Assembly (NCBI GenBank): GCA_019203745.1
Contig: CP078104.1
Span: 3,162,001 to 3,226,000 of the forward strand
Direction of reading: 5' to 3'
Source: Chryseobacterium sp. E1
GTDB lineage: Bacteria > Bacteroidota > Bacteroidia > Flavobacteriales > Weeksellaceae
Length of the DNA: 64,000 nt
Both the position numbers and the translations under genes were made by a program. Position 1 is the first letter of the stretch; every line of letters begins with the position of its first letter. Below the pieces are notes generated by a model. It searched no databases. It was not told where the DNA came from and saw only the letters and a list, made by a program, of their open reading frames with translations. This document shows, in pieces, positions 55,605 to 64,000 of the stretch.

Positions 55605-57231
55605 CTATTTATCAGTGTTTTTGATAATATGGATCACTTTTTCTCCCTCCTTTTTGTGTTCTGAAGTCATCTTCTGCCAGATAAATCCTTTTTCTGGATC
55701 ATTTTTGTCGATCAACTGGGGAAAATTCCTGCATCCATATCATCAAAAATATAACCGGGGAAATTGCGGGTAATGGAGTGTCAAAATTATAGGGATAATT
55801 TTCAGATACGTTGAATTTCAGATTTCCAATATTGAATGATTTGAACTTCCTGTACTCATATGTTGAGGGACGGTAGAGCTGTTCTTTTTTAAACCGCCCA
55901 TAAAGCCACCCACTCTGAAGCTGGGAATGTACGTTTGGATAATGCCTGGAAAAGATAATATTGAAATGATGATTAACCCAAGCCCGGAGAACACGGCTAT
56001 TGATTTTTTTATCAAAATACTTGTAAAATAGCACAAAGAAAACGACGAAAAAAACATCTATGAAAAATCTGTACTGAGCTGAAAACATCAGAACAAGTAT
56101 GCTTTTTATCAAAAGTGAAATACAGATAAAGGTGATGAGTTTTTTTTTTTGATCCAGGCAAATACTGAAAATAAAATAAGGCTGGCAATAAAAAGAATAT
56201 TGATTTTGGATTTGATGCCTGGTAATGTAAACCAGTTTTTAATATAATCAAATGTTGAAAACCTTTGAATTTCCTTATAAGTATATTGCATATCATAGGT
56301 TTTCATGATGGCATATTGTGAAGAAATTTTTAATACTTCCGGATTGGGTTTCCAGAAGATATCAGGACCCGCAATGGCTACCGGGAAAACAGGATACCCG
56401 AATGTCCAGATATTTTTAACGAAGAATATAATAAGAACAGATATTCCAAATAGGAGTTTCCTGAAATTTGATCTAAGAATACAAATGCTATACAGAAAAA
56501 TAAACACCGGGAGCCATATCATGGTGGGCTTTATGGCAAAAACAAAGACGGAAAATGCAAAAGGAGAGAGGTATTTTTATTTCCCGCTATAGCTTCATTT
56601 AAAATAATCAAAGAGAAAATAATGACCGGGAGATCAGGGCTCGGAGATTGTGAGAATAAAAACAGGATTGGCAAAAAACACAGATGTATCCAGTGTTTCT
56701 TTTCAATACTGTAAAGAGTATAGAAAATCAGTAAAACTGTATTGATTCTTAAGAAAGGATCAGAAAAATTTGAAAGTCCGGACTGAAAAATATGCCAGAC
56801 AGACATTTGTCCCAATGTAAGATCCAGATTAGATATTCCTTTGACCATTCCATATTCTGTAAGCCATTTGATTGTGGGTATATAATACCCGAAATGATCT
56901 AATATATAAGGATGAAAAGAGCCTGCAAATAAAATAATAAAGGAAACAATACTTATCAGCAAACAGTCTTTTTTGAAAATCTGTACAGATCCTGATAGAG
57001 TTTATATTTAAAAAAACAGAACAGCCCCATCAAAACTGTAGGTGCTTCAATATACATATTCAATGGTGCAAAAAATGCAATCGTTGTCCATAGGAGACTG
57101 ATGATCAGTATTCCGGAAAATATTTTTCCTGAAATTCCTCCGAACAAACTTCCTGAAACCGTTTCCATGATCTTTCCCCAGCCCATTATGACAGGAATAA
57201 TAAAAACAGAAGAAAGGAGGATCAGTATCAT
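55605..57231 (-). CDS. Polytopic membrane protein (LIC_10190-like family)
   Basis: About 542 residues with some ten to twelve hydrophobic spans and the conserved block HPYILDHFGYYIPTIKWLTE..GISNLDLTLGQMSVWHIFQ. It resembles membrane-bound glycosyltransferase-type proteins annotated as the LIC_10190 family. FSQSPSPDLPVIIFSLIILNEA and KPTMIWLPVFIFLYS are further conserved patches. The C-terminal soluble tail ends at 55605 after repair. Breaks near 56958, 56527, 56145 and 55725 are single-base. It may move or add sugars at the cell surface; not proven. Confidence 0.65.
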
Positions 57232-57234
57232 AAA

Positions 57235-57262
57235 AAAGATTGCTTAAAAATAAGCAATCTTT
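57235..57262 (-). terminator. Terminator of the glycine-zipper lipoprotein gene
   Basis: The perfect 12-bp stem AAAGATTGCTTA/TAAGCAATCTTT has an AAAA loop and lies between the lipoprotein stop and the next gene's start on the minus strand. Confidence 0.85.
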
Positions 57263-57281
57263 ATATTTTATATCGAAAATA

Positions 57282-57830
57282 TTATCTTGGTTGTACTCGT
57301 CCGTCTTTTCTGTCCTGAGATCTACCAATGGTATATCCTGTTGCACCTCCTACAACACCTCCTATGACGGCACCAAGTCCTCTGTTTTTCTTAGCAATGA
57401 TTGCTCCGGCGGCAGCACCACCTACGGCTCCAATGATGGTTCCTTTAGCAGCCTTACTCATTCCTTTTTCTGAGTAGTTCCCTGCGAAGCACTTCCATTG
57501 TCAGCATATCCTCCGTTGCTGCTTCCTGAGCCGGAACCTGAGTTTCTGTCTCTGTATACCGTTCTTGTTTCTCTTATAACCTGTGGTTTTGAATTATTTG
57601 CTGCTGCAGTTTTTGCTTTTTTTTGCTTTCTGATATACTGTCTGCTTTTTCTGAGCTTCATACACCAGTTTTTCTTTCTCGATAGCCAGTTTTTGCTTTT
57701 CTATTTCAAGTTGTCTTGCCTGGAATTCAAGCTTTTGTGCCTCAAGCGATTTTTCTGCTATCGCATCATCTTTCTTGCAGGCCGTCATTAAAAAAACGGA
57801 TAAAAATCCTGCTAATACTATCTTTTTCAT
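57282..57830 (-). CDS. Lipoprotein with coiled coil and glycine-zipper domain
   Basis: A protein of about 183 residues. A lipoprotein signal (MKKIVLAGFLSVFLMTAC, lipobox LMTAC) is followed by a Lys/Glu/Gln coiled coil (AQKLEFQARQLEIEKQKLAI), a Ser/Gly-rich linker with SGSGSGSSNGG, and a C-terminal Gly-zipper (GTIIGAVGGAAAGAIIA, GLGAVIGGVVGGATGYTIG). Gly-zipper parts insert in membranes. Breaks near 57620 and 57465 are single-base. It is probably an outer-membrane-attached envelope protein; role unknown. Confidence 0.75.
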
Positions 57831-58121
57831 AATTCAAATTTTAATAAGCTTAAGCCAAAACGGCTTTAGTTTTAGTTTTATTTTCAATTATGAAGCCAAA
57901 TTTTAGTTAATGAATGTTAAAGTTGATAATATAATAAACTATGAATGATAATTTCTGATAAATTTTCTACTATTGAAGGGAGGTTCCAATAATTAGCGCA
58001 TATGGTTTGCGTTTCTGTTTTTTGATGTGATTTTTTGGAGTAATTGTAAAATATAGTTAATCAATAATTTTTGTTGAATTCATTTGAGTTACCTATTTTG
58101 AAATACTAAATTACTTTACAT

Positions 58122-58565
58122 ATGAAAAAATCAATTTTTACAGTATCAGCTGTTATAGGATTATTGGCTGTTACAACTTCGTTTTCTTCTACAGATGTAG
58201 TAGAAGTTTCATCTAAAGACCGCACGGAAGTATCTCATAAAGATGCAAAAACGAAAACCTATCCGGTTCGTTATGGTCTTCTTGCAAAAAACGGAACAAA
58301 AATCCTTTCCGGGTCAGGTTATGACCTTGGTGGCTTTGTTGCAGAAAATACGGTTACAGGAGAGCAGTATTTCAGTATCGGTTATCAGCCTGTACTTCCT
58401 CAATATTCAGAAGACGATCTTCCTGAAGGAACTTATACTTTTTCCGGGATTCAGGGACAAGGTGGCTGGGTAGGTTATGGAACAGTTGTTGCTACTGTTT
58501 CTGATGATAATGTTGATGCTGACGGATACATTACAATATATGTTCCGATTGCATGGGAAGAATAA
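58122..58565 (+). CDS. Small exported protein, function unknown
   Basis: The frame is intact at 147 residues, with a signal peptide (KKSIFTVSAVIGLLAVTTSFS) and a secreted beta-rich domain (YPVRYGLLAKNGTKILSGSGYDL, GTYTFSGIQGQGGWVGYGTV). It lies upstream of the region with duplicated terminator elements and the peptide gene. Not recognised as a known family. Confidence 0.75.
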   Translation: MKKSIFTVSAVIGLLAVTTSFSSTDVVEVSSKDRTEVSHKDAKTKTYPVRYGLLAKNGTKILSGSGYDLGGFVAENTVTGEQYFSIGYQPVLPQYSEDDLPEGTYTFSGIQGQGGWVGYGTVVATVSDDNVDADGYITIYVPIAWEE

Positions 58566-58707
58566 GTTTGTGAAAACAAAATATTTACCTAACTTTACAA
58601 AATCTCAAAAAGAGACATTGATTTAAATAGAGATAATTGCTGTAATTCTGTAACAAGAGGAAAGTAATTATTATATAACAATATTCTGTTTGGATTTTTC
58701 TAAATAG

Positions 58708-58758
58708 ATTTTTTTCATCATTTGTGTTTTTTAGGCCTCCGTAAGGAGGTCGTTTTTT
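58708..58758 (+). repeat. Terminator-bearing repeat, copy A
   Basis: The block TTTTTTTCATCATTTGTG, a T run and the hairpin GGCCTCC/GGAGGTC (GTAA loop) followed by T is found again 224 bp further on (copy B). Each copy ends in a rho-independent terminator. Confidence 0.7.
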
Positions 58759-58933
58759 AAAAGGTATTTACGGGTCTGAAATAATTCCAGAATGTCAAAT
58801 ATCTTTTGATATCAGAATTACTCGAAACAGGATTTGTTTTAAAATATGATTACACTCATAAAATAAAAAGGATGAGTGGCCTAAATTTGGAAATAGATTA
58901 AGGGATAAAATAATTTTTATTTCTGATATAAAA

Positions 58934-58983
58934 TTTTTTTCATCATTTGTGTTTTTTTGAGGCCTCCTTCCGGAGGCTTTTTC
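58934..58983 (+). repeat. Terminator-bearing repeat, copy B
   Basis: The same TTTTTTTCATCATTTGTG block and T run leads to the hairpin GGCCTCC/GGAGGCT (TTCC loop) with a T run. The leader block is identical to copy A over at least 18 bases. Confidence 0.7.
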
Positions 58984-59010
58984 ATATTATACATTTTCAG
59001 TACCTGGTAT

Positions 59011-59237
59011 CTATACATCAAACAATATTCTGCCATTGAATGGAGAATCCCAAATGATGAATATCTGATCATTGAGTTTCCTTAAAGGTGACTGAACGAT
59101 CTCATATTCCCTTTTTCATTTAATCTTTCTACAATAAGATTAGATCCTTTACCTACTTCATTTACCTTAAAACCCAGCTGATATTCTTTTTCATTGTTTT
59201 GGACGAAATCTTCTTTGCTAAAAGTTTTTTGTGCCAT
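59011..59237 (-). CDS. Small hypothetical protein of about 75 residues
   Basis: ATG 59237 opens MAQKTFSKEDFVQNNEKEYQ, then LGFKVNEVGKGSNLIVERLNE. The raw frame stops at about 59080 (LKSHL-type end after GNMRSF), but adding one base near 59100 gives a smooth continuation YEIVQSPLRKLNDQIFIIWD and a stop at 59011. No signal peptide or membrane span. It could be a small cytosolic protein partner of the nearby peptide gene; unknown family. Confidence 0.45.
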
Positions 59238-59848
59238 GATATTAAATTTTGTGGATTAGATTAAATAAAGAATAAATTATGCCAATTTCTATATTTTACT
59301 TTTATAATTATTGTTTTTAAGCTGTAAAAAAAATTTTTTTATTTAGCTATGTGAATTTTATTTTAATTAAAAATGAATTATTTTATTTCTATAGATTATG
59401 ATGAGTCTTTGATTTTATTTGAATTAATTATAAATAATTATGATCCTGTTTTTAAAAATACAATAAAATTGAAATAAAATAACTAAATGATAAAAAAACA
59501 ATCTTTAATCATAAGTTAATTTTTTTCTGAAAATTATCATTCTTGGCACGATTTTTCAATGTAGTTATGTAACTCATGTTTAATTTGAGTTTTCATGGTT
59601 ATTAGTTTTTATCCTCGGAATTTCCGAGGATTTTTTTGTCTTATATGACGTAGCTCATAAACTCATACTGGACCATTCTTTTATCTTTGAATAAGATAAT
59701 TTTCTATCCATCATTACTTTTTACATTATTTATCAGGCTCTTTGCTGAATGTGAAGAGCTTATTTTATGTCAATTGTAATGAAAAGAAAATGTTTTTGTA
59801 TAATAAAATTTTATATTTTAGGCTTATCAAATTATAAAATCAACAACT
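59238..59848. other. AT-rich intergenic region upstream of the peptide gene
   Basis: No convincing gene. It contains one terminator hairpin (59611-59637), several short ORFs of 10-20 residues, and presumably the promoter of the 59849 peptide gene; no consensus promoter was recognised. Confidence 0.5.
59611..59637 (+). terminator. Rho-independent terminator without an assigned gene
   Basis: The stem TCCTCGGA/TCCGAGGA with an ATT loop and a seven-base T run. The nearest upstream reading frames are below 20 residues, so it may end a small RNA or an undetected peptide transcript. Confidence 0.6.
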
Positions 59849-59998
59849 ATGAAAAATGTAAAGAAAATTTCAAGAGAAAATTTGAAAGCCATCAAAGGAG
59901 GTTTGAAGTATTGTAATGATGAGCTGCCTTGTGGTGAAGGGTGGTGTTGTGCAGGGCACACGTGCAGACCTATTGATTCTTCTTATTGTCAGTTTTAA
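59849..59998 (+). CDS. Double-glycine-leader peptide with six-cysteine (knottin-like) core
   Basis: A 49-residue peptide. The leader MKNVKKISRENLKAIKGG has the double-glycine processing site typical of bacteriocin-type precursors in Chryseobacterium. Cleavage after GG would release a 31-residue core with six Cys in the order C-x5-C-x4-CC-x4-C-x7-C (C24, C30, C35, C36, C41, C49-like spacing). The CC pair in the middle with flanking single Cys is the cystine-knot (knottin) spacing of toxin and inhibitor peptides. No dedicated peptidase-transporter or immunity gene is visible here. The 5' end of an IS lies 58 bp downstream. The reading frame is intact. Confidence 0.8.
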   Translation: MKNVKKISRENLKAIKGGLKYCNDELPCGEGWCCAGHTCRPIDSSYCQF

Positions 59999-60047
59999 AC
60001 TTTAAATGAGAAATCGTAGCTCCTGTTAGTGGGAACTATTTCATAAA

Positions 60048-60055
60048 ATGATTTC
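60048..60055 (+). repeat. Left target-site duplication of the insertion sequence
   Basis: ATGATTTC directly precedes the left inverted repeat and recurs at 61446-61453 right after the right inverted repeat, giving an 8-bp target duplication. Confidence 0.9.
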
Positions 60056-61445
60056 GGATCAAGCGCAAAAGTTGTGGACTAAGCAAAAAGTTTGGTTAGT
60101 CTAAAGAGGAAAAATGTTCTGTCTTTCACTCCTCTGAGTTGCATTCTGAAGTTTTTAATTTTAGCATTGAAAGATTCTGCGGAAGCATTAGTGCTTCTTT
60201 TATCAAAAAAGCTAAGATCTCCTTGTAATGATTCATTATTGTTTTTCTTAGGATAGAAAATGATTTAAAATCAGCTTCCTCCACCTTTCTGAACCAATGA
60301 GCCAGCTTAGTCATCGCTACAGACTTTTGAATATTCTGATTATATATTTTTCTAAGGTCATCCGTTAACTGATAAGCCTCTTTCAATCAGGATATTCTGT
60401 AAAAAGAATATGAGCTCTATGTTTTTGAGAGATCGTCCATTTTTCACGACTTTTATAAAGTAAATATCTACTTCTTGCTAAAAGTTGTTTCCGGCTGTCT
60501 CCGTTCTCAAAACTCTGTATATCCTGGTTTCCTTCTGAAGGAGCTCCAATAGCATTATTTTCCCTGTCAATAGCTTCCCAACGGTGTTTGATCCTAAGTT
60601 CCTGAAGGGCTTCTATAGCTAATTTCTGAACATGAAAACGATCTATTACCTGCAAAGCATCAGGAAAGCACCGTTTGGCAATAAGCTTCATTGAACCTGC
60701 CATATCAAGAGTAATTTCTTTTACCTTCAGACGAAGCCTTCTATTTATTTTTAAAAGATGCTCTACAACCCTATCACTCCTGGTACCTTTAACAATGGCT
60801 ACAATACTACCTTTTCTGCCTTTTGCTATTTTCGAAGTAAGAACAGTGTAAAGCTCACCATCTGATAAGGAAACTTCATCAATTGATAGTTGCTCTGAGA
60901 TATTTTCAGGAAAAATAAGCCAATATTCAGCATGGTTTTTTTGTTGCCAGGATTCAAACCGGCTAAGACTGTTTTTGTATTGTCTCTGAAACTTTTTCCC
61001 GTTAAGTCCATAAAGCTCTGCAATAGCTTTGCAGGAGAATGCTTTAGTATCGACTAATTTTTTTAAGAACATCGCAAAATCCTCAGTCATACGAGTTCCT
61101 TTTGCGATCAGACTCCAGTTTCTTTGAAGTACTTCTCCTGTGGTTTTATCAAGCCATCTTCTCCTTTTTATATGGAGTAAAACCTGCTTTCCTCTTAAGG
61201 GAAAATCTTCAACCAGAATCGAAGAATGAAAACCATTAGACAAATAGGGGCGATGAGAAAATTCTTGGGGATAATATTTTTCTCCTCAAATTCGATATGA
61301 AGGACTCCTTAATATCTTCTGCTTTTAGGATATCAAAATGCTCTACTAAAAAATCAGGAAGTAACAGCTTTACTAATTCATCAGGAATATACATCCTCCA
61401 AATTTAGAAACTTAACACTACATCCACAACTTTTGGGACTGATCC
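60056..61445 (-). mobile_element. Complete insertion sequence of the ISL3/ISAon1 type, 1390 bp
   Basis: The terminal inverted repeats at 60056-60078 and 61423-61445 match at 20 of 23 positions (both begin GGATCA and end CAAAAGTTGTGGA when read inward). The element carries one transposase gene on the minus strand and is flanked by identical 8-bp ATGATTTC copies, so it is a whole element with its insertion scar. An 8-bp duplication is typical of ISL3-family elements. Confidence 0.92.
60126..61394 (-). CDS. ISL3/ISAon1 family transposase (N-region and main part)
   Basis: The corrected protein of about 422 residues begins MYIPDELVKLLLPDFLVEHF (ATG 61394). In the family this N-region may be a separate overlapping gene, and the main part has HIKRRRWLDKTTGEVLQRNW. 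The ISL3-type DDE catalytic core is seen as LSIDEVSLSDGELYTVLTSK, VKEITLDMAGSMKLIAKRCF and LQVIDRFHVQKLAIEAL. The raw frame breaks near 61300, 61270 and 60383; all are repairable by single bases, as in the housekeeping genes. Confidence 0.85.
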
Positions 61446-61453
61446 ATGATTTC
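61446..61453 (+). repeat. Right target-site duplication of the insertion sequence
   Basis: Second copy of ATGATTTC, immediately after the right inverted repeat. Confidence 0.9.
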
Positions 61454-61487
61454 GGGATTTTATTTTAAACAGAAAATAAAAACAAAA

Positions 61488-61517
61488 AAACCTCTAAAAT
61501 AAATTAGAGGTTTTTTC
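61488..61517. terminator. Hairpin terminator near the element boundary
   Basis: The stem AACCTCTAA/TTAGAGGTT has a six-base loop and A and T runs on the two sides. It lies right before the possible attachment site. Confidence 0.75.
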
Positions 61518-61545
61518 TGAGGTACCTAGCGTACCCGAAAAATGA
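61518..61545 (-). other. Candidate attachment site (tRNA 3'-end fragment)
   Basis: TGAGGTACCTAGCGTACCCG reads on the minus strand like the last part of a tRNA acceptor/T arm (CGGGTACGCTAGGTACCTCA) next to a terminator, but no tRNA body is present. It contains GGTAC/GTACC arms. It lies 160 bp before an integrase, so it may be an attachment core left by integration. I could not verify this. Confidence 0.3.
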
Positions 61546-61706
61546 AATTTAAAGACATTGAAAACGATTTAAAATCAGTAAAATACAGATTTGTAGCTAT
61601 TTACATACTTCAATGAGTTTTGTTAAATTGCATTAGATTTTAGTTCGGTTGGAATTTGGTTGGAATTTAGTTGGAACGTATATTTGCTTAATAATAAAAA
61701 TACCAA

Positions 61707-63033
61707 ATGGCAACTGTAAAATTCAGAGTACTTCATCAATCGGAAACTGCGCAAATTTATGTGAGGTTTTCTGTTAGCCGATCTATAACTCCCCAAACAA
61801 AAACAGGATTAACAATTAATTCCAAAAGTTGGAGCGTTGCAAATGCTGCTCCGATTCAAAAGACTCCCGAATTGAAAAAGCTGGCGGTTCAACTTGATGA
61901 ATTTAAATTGCATTTAGTTAAAACGTATAATTCAGACTATTCAAATGGCGTGATTTTTAACAAATCTTGGCTTGATGAGGTAGTTCAACAATACTTTGGA
62001 AGAGTAGATGATTTAATTGAAAAAACAAATTCGGATGAAGGTGCTGAAGAAGATGATGATTACTTTTCAGTATATCTAAATAAACATATAGTATTCAAAG
62101 AGGGATTAAATGAAACTAAGAAAGAATATATAAATAAGCTTAAAAATCTTAGGGATAGATTTTCTGATTTTGAAAAACAGAGAAAACACAAGTATTTGAT
62201 ATTACATGTTAGTGCAGAAGTATTAGCAAATTTTAAAAATTATCTAATTGTAGATTGTAACCTGGCAGGCACCACGGCTGCAAGATTTATTAAGAATATG
62301 AAAACTGTGTTGCTATATTCTAATGATAATGATGGGAAAGTGTTACACAATAAAGTAAGAGGATTTTCGCCCGGTTCCACTAACGGAGAGTTTAAGATAT
62401 ACCTTAATTTCAACGAAATTGAAAAAGTAAAAAGGTATTTACTTTAGAAAAAGATTGGAATACGGCAAGAGACTGGCTTGTTATAGGTTGTTTTTTAGGC
62501 CAAAGAGTTGGTGATTTATTCAGAATAACAATTAAGGATGTTTATACAAAAACAAATTATGATGGAGTATCATACAGATTTATTGATGTAGTACAGGAGA
62601 AAGGAAATAAAAAAGTTGTTGTTCCATTACATCCTGAAGTTGAGAATATTATAGAAAAATACGATGGTCAATTTCCTCCTGTTTTCTCTAAAAACGAAGA
62701 TTCTAATGCAACACTATTTAATAGGTACATAAAAAGGTTTGTGAACTTGCTGGCATTCATGAGATTGTGAAAGGGAGAATTTATGATGAAGAATTTAAAA
62801 AATCTATTGTGGTTAATACTGAAAAGTGCTATCTCATTTCCTCTCACGCATGCCGAAGATCTTTTGCTACTAATTTTTATGGAGATAAGAATTACACAAC
62901 GCCTCAACTAATGGCAATAACAGGACATACGACAGAAGGTCAGTTTTTGAATTATATAGGGAAAACCGCTGATGACTGGGCCATGCAAACAGCGAAGACT
63001 TTTAAAGAAATATCAGATAAAAGAATATCATAA
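61707..63033 (+). CDS. Tyrosine-type site-specific integrase
   Basis: A recombinase of about 442 residues, Bacteroidota mobile-element type. The N-terminal arm-binding part reads MATVKFRVLHQSETAQIYVRFS, the SAM-like core-binding domain follows, and the catalytic residues are seen as Arg in CFLGQRVGDLFRI, His-x-x-Arg in SSHACRRSFATNF, His in ITGHTTEGQF and Tyr in NYIGKTADDW. Breaks near 62440 and 62740 are single-base. It cuts and joins DNA at attachment sites; it is likely carried by an element extending past the right edge. Confidence 0.9.
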
Positions 63034-63060
63034 AAAGGCCCCGGTTGGGGCTTTATTTTT
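63033..63060. terminator. Terminator between integrase and DUF4468 gene
   Basis: The stem AAAGGCCCC/GGGGCTTT has a GGTT loop and T residues, lying between two convergent genes. Confidence 0.8.
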
Positions 63061-63589
63061 ACCAGTCGTTGTTAGTTTCATGTTTCTTATTCATAGCATC
63101 ATTCAATGATGAAATTAATCTTTCGGCAGTTCTATTTGCTAAGTCTTTTACTTCTCTCCATCCTTTATTAGGTTGTTTTGGGTGCTCTTTGTCTTGTGTT
63201 AAAATACCGTATGAAACTAATCCACCGCCACCTGGGCATCTTGTACCTTCATGTATAAATGAATGAAAGTTATATTTATATCTACCATCCTTTACATATA
63301 TATTTATTTTGTAAGATATATATCCTGTTGCGCACAAAGCCCCAAAATAAAATCCTTTTGGTTCATATCGTATAGCTCCATTGCCAGAAATTTCACCTAA
63401 GTTTTTATCATCAATACTCATTACGTCCTTTTCACTATTAAAAGTATCTGCATACCAACTTCTTGCTCTGTTGTATAGTTCATCTTTGGTCGTAAGTGAG
63501 TCAACTTTAACAACTTCTTCAAATTTCAACTCCTGCGCATAGATTAAACAATTAATTAAAATAAGTAGTATTGATAGTGACTTTTTCAT
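63059..63589 (-). CDS. Exported DUF4468 domain protein
   Basis: The frame is intact at 176 residues. A signal peptide (MKKSLSILLILINCLIYAQE) precedes a DUF4468 domain with KDELYNRARSWYADTF, GEISGNGAIRYEPKGF and ISYKINIYVKDGRYKYNFHSF. DUF4468 has a TBP-like fold and unknown role. It may belong to the same mobile element as the integrase. Translation is coupled to the upstream 54-residue protein (TAATG overlap). Confidence 0.85.
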   Translation of the reverse strand: MKKSLSILLILINCLIYAQELKFEEVVKVDSLTTKDELYNRARSWYADTFNSEKDVMSIDDKNLGEISGNGAIRYEPKGFYFGALCATGYISYKINIYVKDGRYKYNFHSFIHEGTRCPGGGGLVSYGILTQDKEHPKQPNKGWREVKDLANRTAERLISSLNDAMNKKHETNNDW

Positions 63590-63753
63590 TATTTAATTTT
63601 ATCAAGTTTATTATTAATTTCATTAATAGTTTTATTGAGGTTAGCTAAAGCATCTGAAACTGATATTCTAATGACGTAATATGATACAATGCAACCTATG
63701 AACATGCTAATTACACAAATTATAAGTAATTTGAAAATACTTAAGTTTTCCAT
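63589..63753 (-). CDS. Small membrane protein with coiled-coil tail (54 residues)
   Basis: MENLSIFKLLIICVISMFIG opens a single span, then a heptad-like tail with LNKTINEINNKLDKIK. The ATG is at 63753 and the stop TAA overlaps the ATG of the DUF4468 gene by one base, so the two form a coupled pair. Short, but the coding signal is clear from the overlap and composition. Function unknown. Confidence 0.65.
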   Translation of the reverse strand: MENLSIFKLLIICVISMFIGCIVSYYVIRISVSDALANLNKTINEINNKLDKIK

Positions 63754-63970
63754 GGCTTATATTTTCCACAAATATAAAAATTAAAATACTTAGATTTTAC
63801 GGTAAACCGTAATGTCTTATTTTGAATAAATAAAAATAATGTATCCGTATAAATACTTAATTGTTTATACAAATAAAGTATTATATTAGCAATTCATGAG
63901 AATGTGATATAAAATTATGTAAGTCGTTGATTATTTACTATTTTTACATTAATTGTAAAACAAGTTATCT

Positions 63971-64000
63971 ATGAAAACGAGATTAATTATTTTGACAGCA
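63971..64000 (+). CDS. Start of a coding region cut off by the window edge
   Basis: The last 30 bases read MKTRLIILTA, the likely beginning of a signal peptide of an exported protein. An A-rich stretch containing AAGTTATCT precedes it. Only ten residues can be seen, so no product can be named. Confidence 0.35.
   Translation, partial: MKTRLIILTA

Noticed and set aside
58243..58473. Alternative-frame ORF inside the 147-residue exported protein gene
   Set aside because: It is a +1 shadow; the main frame has a signal peptide and natural composition.
59537..59596. Minus-strand 19-residue ORF starting MKTQIKHELHNYIEK
   Set aside because: Too short, without leader or Cys pattern; it may be part of a longer broken gene but this cannot be supported.
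61518..61595. Complete tRNA gene before the integrase
   Set aside because: Only about 20 bases resemble a tRNA 3' end; no anticodon or D arm is present.

Overview
The window looks like chromosomal DNA from a member of the Bacteroidota, most likely a Chryseobacterium-type flavobacterium. It is AT-rich, with TTG-N19-TAnnTTTG promoters. Its genes include proteins with type IX secretion (T9SS) C-terminal sorting domains, a TonB-dependent receptor with a PepSY partner, a class II HMG-CoA reductase, an ISAon1/ISL3-type transposase and many porin-like barrels. This assignment rests on protein character and regulatory style; no database search was run.

A warning governs the whole annotation. About two thirds of the genes, including recA, gapA, pfkA, sucC, aroC, trmD and dusB, are interrupted by frameshifts. 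Nearly every break I examined is repaired by adding back one base, usually inside a short homopolymer run. This is the signature of uncorrected sequencing deletions, not of mass gene decay. Such genes are given as single CDS spanning all pieces, and the breaks are mentioned. Only a minority (TonB receptor, deoC, DUF423, HxlR, one T9SS protein, a few small proteins) read through uninterrupted.

Layout. 0-13 kb: an S9 peptidase, a hypothetical protein, recA, membrane and secreted unknowns, an MpaB-type oxygenase, the pfkA-gapA glycolytic pair and a DUF4846 lipoprotein. 13-17.6 kb: an HxlR regulator divergent from a peroxiredoxin-like/AlkD-like pair; an 880-bp non-coding stretch with seven identical, same-direction perfect DnaA boxes; then a two-gene putative DNA repair/modification system (TIGR03915-like protein plus radical SAM protein). 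17.7-26 kb: HMG-CoA reductase, small membrane genes, a ClC-family protein, an aspartyl-protease-like protein, sucC, MscS and a 1-Cys peroxiredoxin. 26-42 kb: a barrel protein, a TonB receptor with a PepSY protein, an oxidoreductase, an ABC-F ATPase, a 5'-nucleotidase, a receptor-like/hydrolase fusion, a GH25 lysozyme, NDH-2, trmD, a nuclease, an Lrp regulator, deoC and dusB. 42-57.8 kb: a giant barrel protein, three tandem T9SS cargo genes, an M1-peptidase-like barrel fusion, a eukaryote-style bifunctional UMP synthase, thiol-disulfide proteins, aroC, a membrane protein and a glycine-zipper lipoprotein.

58-64 kb is an accessory zone. It holds small secreted proteins, duplicated terminator elements, a 49-residue double-glycine-leader peptide with a six-cysteine knottin-like core, a complete insertion sequence with an 8-bp target duplication, and a tyrosine integrase followed by a DUF4468 gene, probably the edge of an integrated element.

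The most interesting items are the DnaA-box array (candidate replication origin or DnaA-titration locus), the cysteine-rich double-glycine peptide, and the UMP synthase fusion.
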